From Acidobacteriota bacterium (GTDB taxonomy: Bacteria; Acidobacteriota; Polarisedimenticolia; Gp22-AA2): 17,255 bases of DNA. This document shows, one piece after another, positions 7,326 through 15,932 of the stretch (position 1 is the first letter of the stretch; the number at the start of each line of letters is the position of its first letter). A program made the position numbers and the translations under genes. The notes under the pieces are model-generated. The model saw only the letters and a program-made list of their open reading frames with translations. It was not told the origin of the DNA and searched no databases. Location of the stretch: positions 1 through 17,255 of the forward strand of contig JAPUIN010000179.1 in assembly GCA_027297005.1 (NCBI GenBank), in the 5' to 3' direction.

Positions 7326-7349
7326 CGATATCCTCCCCGCGGGCCACGG

Positions 7350-8696
7350 CTAGCACGGGAAAGACCGGCCGGAGCCGAACAGGGCGCGCCCGAGAGCACC
7401 CCCGCCGCGGCCCCGGCTCAAATTCTTCATCATCTTCTTCATCTGGCGAAACTGCTTCAACAACCTGTTGATCTCGGTCACCGACGTGCCCGAGCCCCGC
7501 GCGATGCGCAGGCGGCGGCTTCCATTGATCACGTCAGGGCGCCGTCTTTCCTCGAGGGTCATTGATCCAATCATCGCGCGCGTGTGCACCAGGCTCCTCT
7601 CGTCCAGGTCGACGTTCTGCAGAGCCCCTCCCCCGGGCAGCATCCCGAGGATTTCACGAAGGGACCCCATGCGTCCGACCTTCTCGAGTTGATCGGCCAG
7701 ATCCTCGAGAGTCAACTCGTCCCGGCGCAGCCGGCGCGCCACCGTCTCCGCCTCTTGACGGTCCGCGACCGCCTCGACCTTCTCGATCAGCGACAGGATG
7801 TCTCCCATGCCGAGGATCCTCGAGACCATCCGATCCGGCTCAAACGGTTCCAGCTTTTCGAGGTGCTCTCCTGTCCCGACGAATTTAATCGGAACCCCAG
7901 TGACATGGCGGAGCGAAAGGGCCGCACCGCCCCGTGCATCACCGTCTGCCTTGGAGAGGATCGCCCCGGTCAGATCCAGGCGCTCGTGAAAAGCGAGGAC
8001 GGACCGCACGGCATCCTGCCCGGTCATCGCGTCGGCCACGTAGAGAATCTCGGTCGGGTCAACCGCATCGCGGATCGCGGTGATCTCCGTCATCAGCACC
8101 TCGTCGATATGCAATCGTCCCGCCGTGTCGATGATGACCGGATCGCGCCCGACCTGGCGCGCCTCTCTCAGCGCCTGGCGGCAGACTCCGACTGCGTCTG
8201 CTCCCTCCTCGCCCGACTCGACCGGCACACCGATCCGTTCTCCGAGCACGCGCAACTGATCGACTGCGGCGGGACGGCGCAGGTCGGCCGCCACGAGAAG
8301 GGGTGACCGGCCCCGCTCCCGCGACCAGAAGGCCAGCTTGGCGGCCGTGGTTGTTTTGCCCGAGCCTTGAAGACCGGTCATCAAAATGACCGTCGGCGGG
8401 CGTGATGCCTGACGCAGGCGTGCTTCCCCCCCCTGCGAAAGAATATCGATCATCTGGTCACGCACGATCTTCACGATCTGCTGGCCCGGAGTGAGACTCC
8501 GCAGAATCTCCTCGGTGGTCGTCCTCTCGCGGACCTTCTCGATCAGCTCCCTGACAACCTTCACGTGGACGTCGGCCTCGAGCAGGGCAAGACGGATCTC
8601 CCGCAGCCCCTCGCGGATCTCGGTTTCGGTGAGGTGGCCGTGCCTTCGCAGGGTGCGGAAGATCTTCTGCAGTCGTTCACTCAGAACGTCGAACAT
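7350..8696 (-). CDS. ffh: Signal recognition particle protein Ffh (SRP54)
   Basis: The 448-residue SRP GTPase binds signal peptides and SRP RNA in the cytoplasm and pairs with FtsY. The start is taken at the ATG at 8696 (MFDVLSERLQKIF, the normal Ffh N-terminus) rather than the longer frame to 8795, which overlaps ribBA; GGGAG lies upstream. The N domain is 1-90. The G domain (95-295) has GLQGSGKTTT from 108, DTAGR at 200-204 and SKADGDARGG from 248, a variant of the usual TKLD or TKMD. The M domain (about 305-448) includes the RNA-contacting SRRLRIARGSGTSVTEINRLL and a Met/Lys-rich QMKKMMKN segment. It is followed by rpsP after 91 bases, as in many ffh-rpsP operons. Confidence 0.97.
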   Translation of the reverse strand: MFDVLSERLQKIFRTLRRHGHLTETEIREGLREIRLALLEADVHVKVVRELIEKVRERTTTEEILRSLTPGQQIVKIVRDQMIDILSQGGEARLRQASRPPTVILMTGLQGSGKTTTAAKLAFWSRERGRSPLLVAADLRRPAAVDQLRVLGERIGVPVESGEEGADAVGVCRQALREARQVGRDPVIIDTAGRLHIDEVLMTEITAIRDAVDPTEILYVADAMTGQDAVRSVLAFHERLDLTGAILSKADGDARGGAALSLRHVTGVPIKFVGTGEHLEKLEPFEPDRMVSRILGMGDILSLIEKVEAVADRQEAETVARRLRRDELTLEDLADQLEKVGRMGSLREILGMLPGGGALQNVDLDERSLVHTRAMIGSMTLEERRRPDVINGSRRLRIARGSGTSVTEINRLLKQFRQMKKMMKNLSRGRGGGALGRALFGSGRSFPC

Positions 8697-8718
8697 GATC
8701 GCAGCGCTCCCGGCTCGC

Positions 8719-9960
8719 TCAGACGAGCGACAGCAGGTGCCCCAGCTTCTCCTTCTTGGTCTTGAGATAGCGGCGCGAGGTCTCGTTCGGAGCAACCTCC
8801 AGGGAGATGCGCTCGACGATTTCGAGCCCGTAGCCCCGCAGGGCGGAGAACTTCCCCGGGTTGTTGGTGAGGATCCGGATTCTGCCGCAGCCGAGATCGC
8901 GCAGAATCTGGGCTCCGATCCCGTAGTCGCGGTGATCTGCCTTGAATCCTAGCTTGTGATTGGCCTCGACGGTGTCCTTCCCCTCATCCTGCAGCTCGTA
9001 CGCCCGCAGCTTGTTGATCAGACCGATGCCCCGCCCCTCCTGCCTGAGGTAGACGAGCACTCCCTTCCCCTCCCGGGCGATCGCCTCCATGGCAAGCCGC
9101 AACTGGGGCCCGCAATCGCAGCGCAGCGAGGCAAAGACGTCACCGGTGATGCACTCGGAGTGCACGCGGACGAGAACCGGCTCCTGTGGCCGGATCTTCC
9201 CCATGACGAGGGCCAGATGTGTCTTCTTGTCGGCGTTGGTCCGATAGGCGAAGATGCGGAAGGGGCCGGTCACGGTCGGCAGATCCGGCTGAGCGACGCG
9301 GTGCACCAGACGCTCGTGCCGCATCCTGTACGAAATGAGATCGGCGATCGCGATCATCCCGATTCCGTGACGCTTTGAGAACACCTCCAGTTGCGGGACG
9401 CGCGCCATCGTGCCGTCCTCATTCATGATCTCGCAGATGACTCCCGCGGGGTACAGACCGGCTATCCGGGCCAGGTCGACCGCCGCCTCGGTCTGTCCCG
9501 CCCGCTTCAGGACACCACCCTTCTGCGCTTTGAGAGGAAACGTGTGCCCGGGTCGGGTCAGGTCCCCGGGGCGGGTTTTCGGATCGATGGCGACGCGAAT
9601 CGTGCGGCAGCGGTCGGCGGCGGAGATCCCGGTCGAAACGTTACGACGCGCCTCGATCGAGACACAAAAAGCCGTGTTGTACGGAGAGGTGTTGTCCTGG
9701 ACCATCAGCGGCACGTCGAGTTGCTTCAGTCTCTCGTCGAGCATCGGCAGGCAGATCAGTCCCCGACCATACCGGGCCATGAAATTGATCGCCGCGGGAG
9801 TCACCTTCTCGGCAGCCAGGGTCAGGTCGCCTTCGTTCTCGCGGTTCTCATCGTCGACGACGATGATGAACTTTCCCGCGGCGATATTCCGCACCGCCTG
9901 CTCGATCGTGATAAATGACCCGCCGTTGCGGACTCGTTTTTTGCTTTTCTTCGCTTTCAC
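8719..9960 (-). CDS. ribBA: Bifunctional DHBP synthase / GTP cyclohydrolase II
   Basis: The 413-residue fusion enzyme makes both precursors of lumazine. The RibB domain (about 15-215) converts ribulose-5-phosphate to 3,4-dihydroxy-2-butanone-4-phosphate and shows [10 protein letters not shown] at 36-45, a STGISAADR block and RPGHTFPL from 136. The RibA domain (about 220-413) opens the GTP imidazole ring. Its zinc cysteines are C270, C281 and C283 in [18 protein letters not shown], followed by RQEGRGIGL and DYGIGAQIL. The GTG start at 9960 overlaps the ribE stop. The extreme N-terminus is very basic (KAKKSKKR). The gene is followed 22 bases later by ffh, not by ribH as in many riboflavin operons. 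Confidence 0.97.
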   Translation of the reverse strand: MKAKKSKKRVRNGGSFITIEQAVRNIAAGKFIIVVDDENRENEGDLTLAAEKVTPAAINFMARYGRGLICLPMLDERLKQLDVPLMVQDNTSPYNTAFCVSIEARRNVSTGISAADRCRTIRVAIDPKTRPGDLTRPGHTFPLKAQKGGVLKRAGQTEAAVDLARIAGLYPAGVICEIMNEDGTMARVPQLEVFSKRHGIGMIAIADLISYRMRHERLVHRVAQPDLPTVTGPFRIFAYRTNADKKTHLALVMGKIRPQEPVLVRVHSECITGDVFASLRCDCGPQLRLAMEAIAREGKGVLVYLRQEGRGIGLINKLRAYELQDEGKDTVEANHKLGFKADHRDYGIGAQILRDLGCGRIRILTNNPGKFSALRGYGLEIVERISLEVAPNETSRRYLKTKKEKLGHLLSLV

Positions 9961-10622
9961 GTTTGCGTGCCTCTCGTTTGGAAACCCAGCCGGGCCAGAA
10001 ACTCCCTCGTAATTCCCTCCCCCGTGTCGGGCTCGATGCGTCGGCGCAGATAGTCCACGATGTAACGACCGACCACATCCACTTCGAGATTGACCTCCCG
10101 ACCCGGCTCATACTCCCCCAAATGCGTCATCTCGAGCGTCTCCGGTATCAGCGCCACCACGAAGGACGACTTCGATCGATCCGCGACCGTCAGGCTCACG
10201 CCATCGACGGAGATCGAACCCTTCATCACGATCAGGTCCCGCAAATCGCTTGGAAACGATATCTGCACGCGGCTCCCGGTCCCTGCCGGCTCGACCTCTT
10301 CCACGCGACCGACGCCATCGACGTGCCCCTGCACGAGATGACCGCCGAGCCGATCGCCGAGTCGCAGGGGCCTCTCGATGTTGACGCGGTCCCCCACCGA
10401 GCGACGCCCCAGGGTCGTGCACGCCAGCGTCTCGAGGGAAAGGATCGCCTCGATCTGATCCCTGGTGTCGTCGATCGCCGTCAGACAGACGCCGTCAACC
10501 GACACGCTGGAGCCCCTGATCACTGGCCCGAGAAGTGGTGCCTCGACCTGCAGGCGGACCTCCTCCGTCCCCTCCACGATTCGGGCAATCCGCCCTGTCC
10601 CTTCCACCAACCCGGTGAACAT
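9957..10622 (-). CDS. ribE: Riboflavin synthase, alpha subunit
   Basis: The 221-residue enzyme converts two 6,7-dimethyl-8-ribityllumazine molecules into riboflavin plus a pyrimidine. It shows the tandem lumazine-binding barrels of the family: [12 protein letters not shown] at the start, SVDGVCLT in barrel one, [15 protein letters not shown] at about residue 93 opening barrel two, and [11 protein letters not shown] in barrel two. EMTHLG and a [13 protein letters not shown] helix follow; this helix is used for trimerisation in relatives. The ATG at 10622 follows the ribD stop by one base. The stop overlaps the ribBA GTG (GTGA). In some taxa this gene is called ribC. Confidence 0.97.
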   Translation of the reverse strand: MFTGLVEGTGRIARIVEGTEEVRLQVEAPLLGPVIRGSSVSVDGVCLTAIDDTRDQIEAILSLETLACTTLGRRSVGDRVNIERPLRLGDRLGGHLVQGHVDGVGRVEEVEPAGTGSRVQISFPSDLRDLIVMKGSISVDGVSLTVADRSKSSFVVALIPETLEMTHLGEYEPGREVNLEVDVVGRYIVDYLRRRIEPDTGEGITREFLARLGFQTRGTQT

Positions 10623-10623
10623 T

Positions 10624-11760
10624 TCAGTTTCGCCTCCGGCGTGTCGGTGCCGGAAATCTCAGTCGACCCCGCACCATCAGATCGGGGCCGACGCGCCGCA
10701 CGACCAAATCCTCGATTCGAACCGCCTCACCCAGTCGAGCCGGTCCGAGTCCGCCGAAGGCCGGCAGGGCGCCACGCCCGCCTAGAATTGTCCCGGCGAC
10801 GAACAGGACGACACCGTCTCCGATCTTCTGGTCGAGTGCCGATCCGAGCACCTCCGATCCCCCCTCCACCAGAACGCTGCGCACACCTCGCCGGGCCAAC
10901 TCCCCGAGAACGGCCTTCAGCCTCAACCGGCCGCCACGACCGGGTGTCTGAACGACGATCGCGCCGGCCCGCTCGAGGGCCCGCTTCCGGACCACCGAGG
11001 CTCCACCGAGCGTGAAGATGATCGTCTCCCCACCGCCACGCAGAATACGCGCGCTGCGTGGCGTGCGCAGTCGAGCGTCGAGCACGACCCGGGCGGGAGA
11101 CCGCCGTCCGGCGGCCCCTGGCCCCCGCAGCCGCGGGTCGTCGGCCAGCACCGTGTTCACGCCGACCAGAACGGCGTCGTGCCGGCTGCGCAACAGCCTC
11201 GCTGCGGCGCGCGCCCGCGGCGAGGTAATCCATTTCGACTGGCCGCCGCGCGTCGCGATCCGGCCATCGAGACTCATGCCGGCCTTCAAGGTGACGAACG
11301 GCAACCCTCTCCGAACCTCATGGAGAAACCGGCGGTTCAGATTGAGCGCCCTCGACCGGAGCGCGCCGACGCGCACGCTGACTCCAGCCGCCCGCAGGGC
11401 ACGGAATCCCTTGCCATCAACACGCCGATCGGGGTCGCGCATGCAGGCGACGACCTCGCTCACCCCGGCGGCGATCAGCGCATCGACGCACGGAGGCGTC
11501 CGACCGAAGTGACAGCACGGCTCGAGGTTGACGTAGAGGGTCGCGCCCCGCGCCCGTCGACCGGCCTGCTCGAGTGCCTTGATCTCAGCATGCGGAGCGC
11601 CGGCACGGGTGTGATAACCCCTCCCGACGATCCGATTGCCATGCGCCAGCACCGCACCGACCATCGGGTTCGGACTGGCCTGTCCCCCACCCCGCGCCGC
11701 CAGATCCAGGGCTTCGCGCAGGCGGCACAGGTCGCGGCTCGTCCATCGTCGGCGACCCAA
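10624..11760 (-). CDS. ribD: Bifunctional riboflavin deaminase/reductase RibD
   Basis: The 378-residue enzyme carries out the second and third steps of riboflavin synthesis. The N-terminal cytidine-deaminase-like domain (1-145) has SPNPMVGAV, the zinc site H57-A-E59, and EPCCHFGRTPPC with C82 and C91 as expected zinc ligands. The C-terminal reductase domain starts near FVTLKAGMSLDGRIAT (156 onward) and includes WITS, a VLVGVNTVLADDP block and VLVEGGSEV. The start must be the TTG at 11760: the in-frame codon two places upstream is a stop, GAGAGGTG lies at suitable spacing, and the N-terminus aligns well with RibD. An overlapping ATG at 11764 is in another frame. The stop is one base before the ribE ATG. 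No FMN riboswitch fits the 28-base gap upstream. Confidence 0.96.
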   Translation of the reverse strand: MGRRRWTSRDLCRLREALDLAARGGGQASPNPMVGAVLAHGNRIVGRGYHTRAGAPHAEIKALEQAGRRARGATLYVNLEPCCHFGRTPPCVDALIAAGVSEVVACMRDPDRRVDGKGFRALRAAGVSVRVGALRSRALNLNRRFLHEVRRGLPFVTLKAGMSLDGRIATRGGQSKWITSPRARAAARLLRSRHDAVLVGVNTVLADDPRLRGPGAAGRRSPARVVLDARLRTPRSARILRGGGETIIFTLGGASVVRKRALERAGAIVVQTPGRGGRLRLKAVLGELARRGVRSVLVEGGSEVLGSALDQKIGDGVVLFVAGTILGGRGALPAFGGLGPARLGEAVRIEDLVVRRVGPDLMVRGRLRFPAPTRRRRN

Positions 11761-11788
11761 CCATCACCTCTCTGAAGCGCGTCGTCCA

Positions 11789-12733
11789 TCAGGCCACCGG
11801 CGGAAGGAGCCCCTCAATAAAATCCTCCGGATCGAAGGGAACGAGATCCTCCGGGCCCTCTCCGATTCCGACATAGCGCAGAGGGATCCCGAGCTCCTCC
11901 ACGATCGGAACCGCCACACCTCCGCGGGCGGTCCCGTCAAGCTTGGTCAACACCAGTCCGGTGACCTGCGCGACCGCGAGAAACTCCCGCGCCTGCGCCA
12001 CACCATTTTGCCCGGTCGTCGCATCCAGGATCAGGAGCACCTCGTGAGGCGCCCCTTCGATTCTGCGGGCGACGACGCGGATGATCTTCTCAAGCTCGCG
12101 CATCAGCGGGGCCTGCGTGTGCAGACGTCCCGCCGTGTCGATGACCAGTGCGTCAAGATCGCGCGCCATGACCGCCGATGCCGCGTCAAAAACAACCGAT
12201 GACGGATCGGCACCCGGGCAGTGGCCGGTGAACTCTGCGCCGACCCGAGCGGCCCAGATCTTGAGCTGTTCGGCGGCGCCCGCCCGGAACGTATCCGCGG
12301 CGCACAGCATCACCGACCTCCCCTCAGCGTGCAGACGTCGTGCAATCTTGGCCGAGGTGGTCGTCTTGCCGCCTCCGTTGACACCAACCGTCAGAATCAC
12401 CTGCGGACGGCTGCCGTTGTCGCCGTTCCCATTCCCCACGACGAGGATCTGCTGCAGCACCCTGCGCGCCGCATTTCTCACCCCCTCCCACGAAGGGGGC
12501 GCGGCGTCCCGCGCATCAGAGCGCACCGCCTCGACAATCCGCACGGCCACGCGTGGTCCCAGATCCGCCTCGATCAGGGCCGTCTCGAGATCCTCGTACC
12601 AGTTGGGGGAGGGTCCGCGATTCCGATCGAAGAGGGCCGAGAAGCGGCCCAGAAGTCCTTCCCGCGTCCTGCGCAGTCCCAGCCGGATCTTCTCCAGGCG
12701 GCCGGGAGGTTTCGCCGAGTCGGGATCGCTCAC
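11789..12733 (-). CDS. ftsY: Signal recognition particle receptor FtsY (NG domains)
   Basis: The 314-residue SRP receptor GTPase docks ribosome-SRP complexes at the membrane by pairing with Ffh. An N (four-helix) domain spans about 10-95 and a G domain 105-310. GTPase motifs are [10 protein letters not shown] at 117-126, [12 protein letters not shown] from 136, DTAGR at 199-203 and [10 protein letters not shown] from 253. The long acidic A domain of enterobacterial FtsY is missing; a short basic N-terminus (residues 10-30) could serve for membrane contact. It starts with GTG at 12733, preceded by AGGGG. Only 9 bases separate it from the TPR lipoprotein and 28 from ribD, so it is probably cotranscribed with both. 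Confidence 0.97.
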   Translation of the reverse strand: MSDPDSAKPPGRLEKIRLGLRRTREGLLGRFSALFDRNRGPSPNWYEDLETALIEADLGPRVAVRIVEAVRSDARDAAPPSWEGVRNAARRVLQQILVVGNGNGDNGSRPQVILTVGVNGGGKTTTSAKIARRLHAEGRSVMLCAADTFRAGAAEQLKIWAARVGAEFTGHCPGADPSSVVFDAASAVMARDLDALVIDTAGRLHTQAPLMRELEKIIRVVARRIEGAPHEVLLILDATTGQNGVAQAREFLAVAQVTGLVLTKLDGTARGGVAVPIVEELGIPLRYVGIGEGPEDLVPFDPEDFIEGLLPPVA

Positions 12734-12742
12734 GACCGGCCC

Positions 12743-13426
12743 CTACTGCACCTTCCCGTCGAGAAGCTGCCGTGCCCTGCGCCCCTCCACGGTTTCCGGT
12801 CCCATTTCAACGACCTTGAGGAAATTGTCCCGGGCAAGGCGCTCCTGGCCCGACTGGCGATAGGCCCTGCCGAGCGCCAGGATCCCGCGCAGGTAGTCCG
12901 GGTTGATCACAATCGCCTGCTCAAACGAGCCGATCGCCCGTTCAACCTGCTGAAGTTCCAGATAAAGATAGCCGAGATTCAGGTGGATTTTCTCGGGCAT
13001 CCGGTAGACCGGATCGGCAAGCGCAGCCTGAAACTCCTTCTCGGCCTTCTCGTACTCGCCTAATTCGCGAAAGGCGACCCCCAGATGGTTGTGAGCGCTC
13101 GTATAATAGGGATCGATGCGCAGCGCAATCTTGAACTGATCCTTTGCCTTCTTATAATCGCGCCTCTGCAGGTGGATGACGCCCAGCAGACTGTACGATT
13201 CCGCCATGCTGGGATCAGATTTGATCGCCTTTTCGATCGATTCGATCGCCTCGATCGTCCGGCCCTGATCGAACATCAGGCGACCGTACCGAAGGTACCT
13301 CTTGGCGTCGCTTCTGCGATGCGAACTCCTCGATCCGCCACTCATGCACGCCAGCACCGTGACCGCCAGAATCAGGGCCACCATGGTCGTAAGCCTGACG
13401 CTTCGTTCCCATCTTCCTGATCCCAA
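12743..13426 (-). CDS. TPR-repeat lipoprotein (PilW/PilF-like architecture)
   Basis: The 227-residue protein has a lipoprotein signal: a basic N-terminus, a hydrophobic stretch at about 14-26 and a lipobox ending VLAC, with Cys27 as the lipidated residue. Mature residues from about 40 form four to five tandem TPRs, for example AYRELGEY-like and [15 protein letters not shown] helices. This layout resembles the pilotins PilF/PilW/Tgl, but general scaffold lipoproteins share it and no pilus gene is nearby, so no symbol is given. The start is probably the TTG at 13426, with GGGGTG upstream and positive charges before the hydrophobic stretch. The in-frame ATG at 13384 would remove those charges and has no ribosome-binding site. 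The TAG stop lies 9 bases before the ftsY GTG. Confidence 0.85.
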   Translation of the reverse strand: MGSGRWERSVRLTTMVALILAVTVLACMSGGSRSSHRRSDAKRYLRYGRLMFDQGRTIEAIESIEKAIKSDPSMAESYSLLGVIHLQRRDYKKAKDQFKIALRIDPYYTSAHNHLGVAFRELGEYEKAEKEFQAALADPVYRMPEKIHLNLGYLYLELQQVERAIGSFEQAIVINPDYLRGILALGRAYRQSGQERLARDNFLKVVEMGPETVEGRRARQLLDGKVQ

Positions 13427-13454
13427 CGATCACCCCGGTCCGAAAGAACGGCTA

Positions 13455-13483
13455 ATGCTATCAAACTCAATGACTTTTGTAAA
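13455..13483 (-). promoter_or_regulatory. Sigma70-type promoter for the TPR-ftsY-rib cluster
   Basis: On the minus strand the -35 box TTTACA (13483-13478) is separated by 17 bases from the -10 box TAGCAT (13460-13455). They match the consensus hexamers at 5/6 and 4/6. The site lies in the only clearly AT-rich gap between genes in the right half of the window. Initiation about 7 bases after the -10 box would leave a leader of roughly 20 bases. That leader holds a GGGGTG ribosome-binding sequence just before the TTG start at 13426. This is prediction from sequence only. Confidence 0.5.
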
Positions 13484-13507
13484 TTGAAGGAGGGCCGACG
13501 GATGCCG

Positions 13508-14305
13508 CTAGCGACGCCCGAAAAGAGCCCGAAATCGATCCTTCAGCCCTTGCGGACGGGACGGCGGCGCCAACTCATCGACCGGGACCGGCCGGCCCGC
13601 AATGATGGCGGCGGGGTTGTCATCGACCAACCGACGCGCCGCTGCCTCCCCCACGACGACCGTTGCGGCCTTGACTGCTCCGCTCAGCGTGGGGGGGCGG
13701 TGGCGGACATCGTGACTATCGGAGGCGAGCACATGAATCATGTTGCGTTCGAGCATGCGCAGGGCGAATTCGCGCGCCCTGTTGCCAAAGCGGCCGGTGA
13801 TCGAGGAACCGGTCACCTGCATCAGCGCTCCCAGCCGAATCGAGGAGGCGACCCGCTCGATGTCCGTGAGGTAGTAGGCGACCCTCTCGGGGTGCGCCAT
13901 CAGCGGAGTGATCTGGCGTAGCTTGAGCTGGAAGATCGTCTCCTCCACACCGATCGGCACCTGCTGATACGGCAGTTCGAGCAGCAGGTAGCGCCCGCCA
14001 TCCCCCAGGGTCATCAACTGACCGTTCCCCACCCGGGCGGTCAGGTCGGCCGTGTAGTAGACCTCCGCACCCGGCAGGAGCGTCACCCCCTCCGCCTCGT
14101 CACCTCTCTGCGCCTCACGCACAAGCGAGACCCGCTCGAGGATCGTCTCGCGCGTGTTGTCATAGACACCCGGCTTCATGTGCGGTGTGGCTACCACAGT
14201 GCGCACGCCGTCGCGTCGCGCGAGGCGCAGAAATTCGAGGGTCTCGTCGATTTTCCTGGCGCCGTCATCGATTCCCGGCAGGAGGTGATTGTGCAGATCG
14301 ATCAT
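13508..14305 (-). CDS. PHP-domain phosphatase, CpsB/CapC/YwqE type (probable tyrosine phosphatase)
   Basis: The 265-residue protein starts at the ATG at 14305, which overlaps the gpsA stop as ATGA. It has the metal-binding pattern of the PHP superfamily in its CpsB/YwqE branch: HNHLLPGIDDG (H5, H7, D13-D14), ATPH (H42), GAEVYY (E81), AHPER (H138) and ASDSHD (D196, H198). In Firmicutes, relatives dephosphorylate the bacterial tyrosine kinases that control capsule and exopolysaccharide assembly, using manganese. No kinase, polymerase or export gene for polysaccharide lies in this window, so its substrate here is unknown. The C-terminal tail is basic and Pro-rich. The fold is certain; tyrosine-phosphatase function is inferred. 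It ends the upstream cluster, with no clear terminator after the TAG. Confidence 0.88.
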   Translation of the reverse strand: MIDLHNHLLPGIDDGARKIDETLEFLRLARRDGVRTVVATPHMKPGVYDNTRETILERVSLVREAQRGDEAEGVTLLPGAEVYYTADLTARVGNGQLMTLGDGGRYLLLELPYQQVPIGVEETIFQLKLRQITPLMAHPERVAYYLTDIERVASSIRLGALMQVTGSSITGRFGNRAREFALRMLERNMIHVLASDSHDVRHRPPTLSGAVKAATVVVGEAAARRLVDDNPAAIIAGRPVPVDELAPPSRPQGLKDRFRALFGRR

Positions 14306-15300
14306 GCCTCCCCCCGAAGCGGCCGCGCCAGGAGATCCCCCACCGCGTCGGCCGCCGACCGTCCCTCGAACAGGATCTCGTGCACCTTACGGGCAATCGG
14401 CATGTCGATCCCCTCGCGATCCGCCAGGGAAAGCGCGGCGCGCGTCGTTGGAACCCCCTCGGCGACCATCTTCATCTCGCCGAGAATATCGTCGAGTCGG
14501 CGACCGCGACCGATCGCAATCCCGACCGATCGGTTCCGGCTCAGTCCCCCGGTGCAGGTCAGGATGAGATCCCCCGCCCCCGCCAGCCCGGCGAACGTCC
14601 CCGGGCGTCCGCCGAGCGCTTCGCCGAGCCGGGCGACCTCCGCGAGTCCCCGGGTGATCAGCGCCGCGCGTGTGTTGGTCCCGAACCCGAGCCCCTCGAC
14701 GATGCCGGTCGCGATCGCCATGATGTTCTTGAGAGCACCGGCCACCTCAACGCCGATCAGGTCGGAATTGCTGTAGGCGCGCAGGTTCCCCCCGGAGATC
14801 CGTTTCTGCACGCGCTCGACCGTGGCGGCGGTCCGTCCCGCGACGACGACGGCGGTTGGATCGCCGCGCGCCACCTCGACGGCAAAGCTCGGCCCTGAGA
14901 GAACCGTCACGCGCGCTTCGAGGCTCCCTCCCCCTTCTTCGATAAGCGCTTCGGAGAGCCGTTTCAGCGTCCCCTGCTCAATCCCTTTCGATGCGATGAC
15001 GAGGTCGGCCTTAGAATCGAGATACGGGACCGCCGCGCGGAACAGATCCCGGCTCGACTGTGCCGGGGCCACGAACATCACCAGATCCGCCCCACGGAGT
15101 GCGCCGGGCAGATCCCCGACCACGGCAACCCTCTCCTCCAGGCGAACGCCGGGCAGATAAGTCACATTCTCCCGCGCTCGCTCGATCTCCTGTGCCACTA
15201 TGGCGCGGCGGGCCCAGAGAGTCGTCGCAGCGCCGAGCCGCGCCGTATGGATCGCGAGCGCGGTTCCCCAGCTGCCGGCACCGAGCACCGTGGCGCGCAT
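14302..15300 (-). CDS. gpsA: NAD(P)H-dependent glycerol-3-phosphate dehydrogenase
   Basis: The 332-residue cytoplasmic enzyme reduces dihydroxyacetone phosphate to sn-glycerol-3-phosphate for phospholipid synthesis. The N-terminal Rossmann motif is GAGSWG at residues 7-12. Other family blocks are VIASKGIEQGTL, the SGPSFA motif at 135-140, and GALKNIMAIATGIVEG, which holds the catalytic lysine (about K191). TNTRAALITRGLAE and the GAGDLILTCTGG block follow. The ATG at 15300 shares its A with the plsY stop (TGATG). A GTG one codon upstream (15303) is equally possible. Length matches the family. The stop overlaps the next gene as ATGA. The identification is secure. Confidence 0.97.
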   Translation of the reverse strand: MRATVLGAGSWGTALAIHTARLGAATTLWARRAIVAQEIERARENVTYLPGVRLEERVAVVGDLPGALRGADLVMFVAPAQSSRDLFRAAVPYLDSKADLVIASKGIEQGTLKRLSEALIEEGGGSLEARVTVLSGPSFAVEVARGDPTAVVVAGRTAATVERVQKRISGGNLRAYSNSDLIGVEVAGALKNIMAIATGIVEGLGFGTNTRAALITRGLAEVARLGEALGGRPGTFAGLAGAGDLILTCTGGLSRNRSVGIAIGRGRRLDDILGEMKMVAEGVPTTRAALSLADREGIDMPIARKVHEILFEGRSAADAVGDLLARPLRGEA

Positions 15301-15932
15301 CACGCGCGCCCGGCCCGGCTGCTCGGTTCGGTGATCCGATCCTCCGTCCCGCGCCTGATTCGGACCAGATTCGATCGATGGCGGTAGACGACCAAGGCGG
15401 CGATACCGAGGGCGACGACGGTGACCGGTGTTGAATCATAGATCAGCAGGACAGCGACCGGCAGGGCCGCGGCAGCGGCGACCGAACCGAGGGAAACGAG
15501 GCGGGAGATGAGCACGATGCTCAGAAAGATCGCGAGGGAACTCACGAGGGCCCACGGGGCCAGGACCCCGAAGACGCCAGCGCCGGTCGCGACTCCCTTC
15601 CCCCCTTTGAAGCGGAGGAATGGCGTGAAGTTGTGGCCGAGCACGGCGAGCGCCCCCCCCAGGGCGGGGAGGACCGAGGCCTCCTGACCTGTCCCCCCGG
15701 CCGTCCAGCGGGCGAAAAGCACGGCCGCGACCCCCTTCCCCGCGTCCAGCAGGAGGGCCGCGACAGCCGGTCCGTAGCCGGTGACGCGCGCCAGATTCGT
15801 GGCGCCGACGTTCCCGCTGCCGGTCGCACGGATGTCGATCCCCTGCAGCATCCGTCCGATAATCCAGGAGAATGGTATGGCACCAAGGCCGAACGATACG
15901 GAGGCGGTCAAGAGCACGTTGAGCGGATTCAA
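15300..15932 (-). CDS. plsY: Glycerol-3-phosphate acyltransferase PlsY
   Basis: This 210-residue integral membrane protein transfers an acyl group from acyl-phosphate to glycerol-3-phosphate, the first committed step of phospholipid synthesis. Family signatures are visible in order: GIDIRATGSGNVGATN near residue 32, LGHNFTPFLRFKGGKGVATG near residue 98, and YRHRSNLVRIRRGTE near residue 183. About five hydrophobic segments are spread along it. The chosen start is a TTG at 15932, preceded by GGGGAG at 8-nt spacing and overlapping the thpR stop as TTGA. An alternative GTG at 15917 has no Shine-Dalgarno sequence. Its position just before gpsA, which makes its substrate glycerol-3-phosphate, is the classic plsY-gpsA pairing. 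Confidence 0.96.
   Translation of the reverse strand: MNPLNVLLTASVSFGLGAIPFSWIIGRMLQGIDIRATGSGNVGATNLARVTGYGPAVAALLLDAGKGVAAVLFARWTAGGTGQEASVLPALGGALAVLGHNFTPFLRFKGGKGVATGAGVFGVLAPWALVSSLAIFLSIVLISRLVSLGSVAAAAALPVAVLLIYDSTPVTVVALGIAALVVYRHRSNLVRIRRGTEDRITEPSSRAGRA

Noticed and set aside
8697..8795. N-terminal extension of ffh
   Set aside because: It overlaps the end of ribBA out of frame; the conserved Ffh N-terminus begins at the ATG at 8696.
11761..11788. FMN riboswitch upstream of ribD
   Set aside because: The gap is only 28 bases and contains just a ribosome-binding site; no conserved RFN sequence is present in the upstream ftsY end.
13484..13921. Plus-strand frame preceded by a good AAGGAGG sequence
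   Set aside because: It is antisense to the PHP phosphatase gene, and its product has no family features; the purine run is a by-product of the intergenic sequence.
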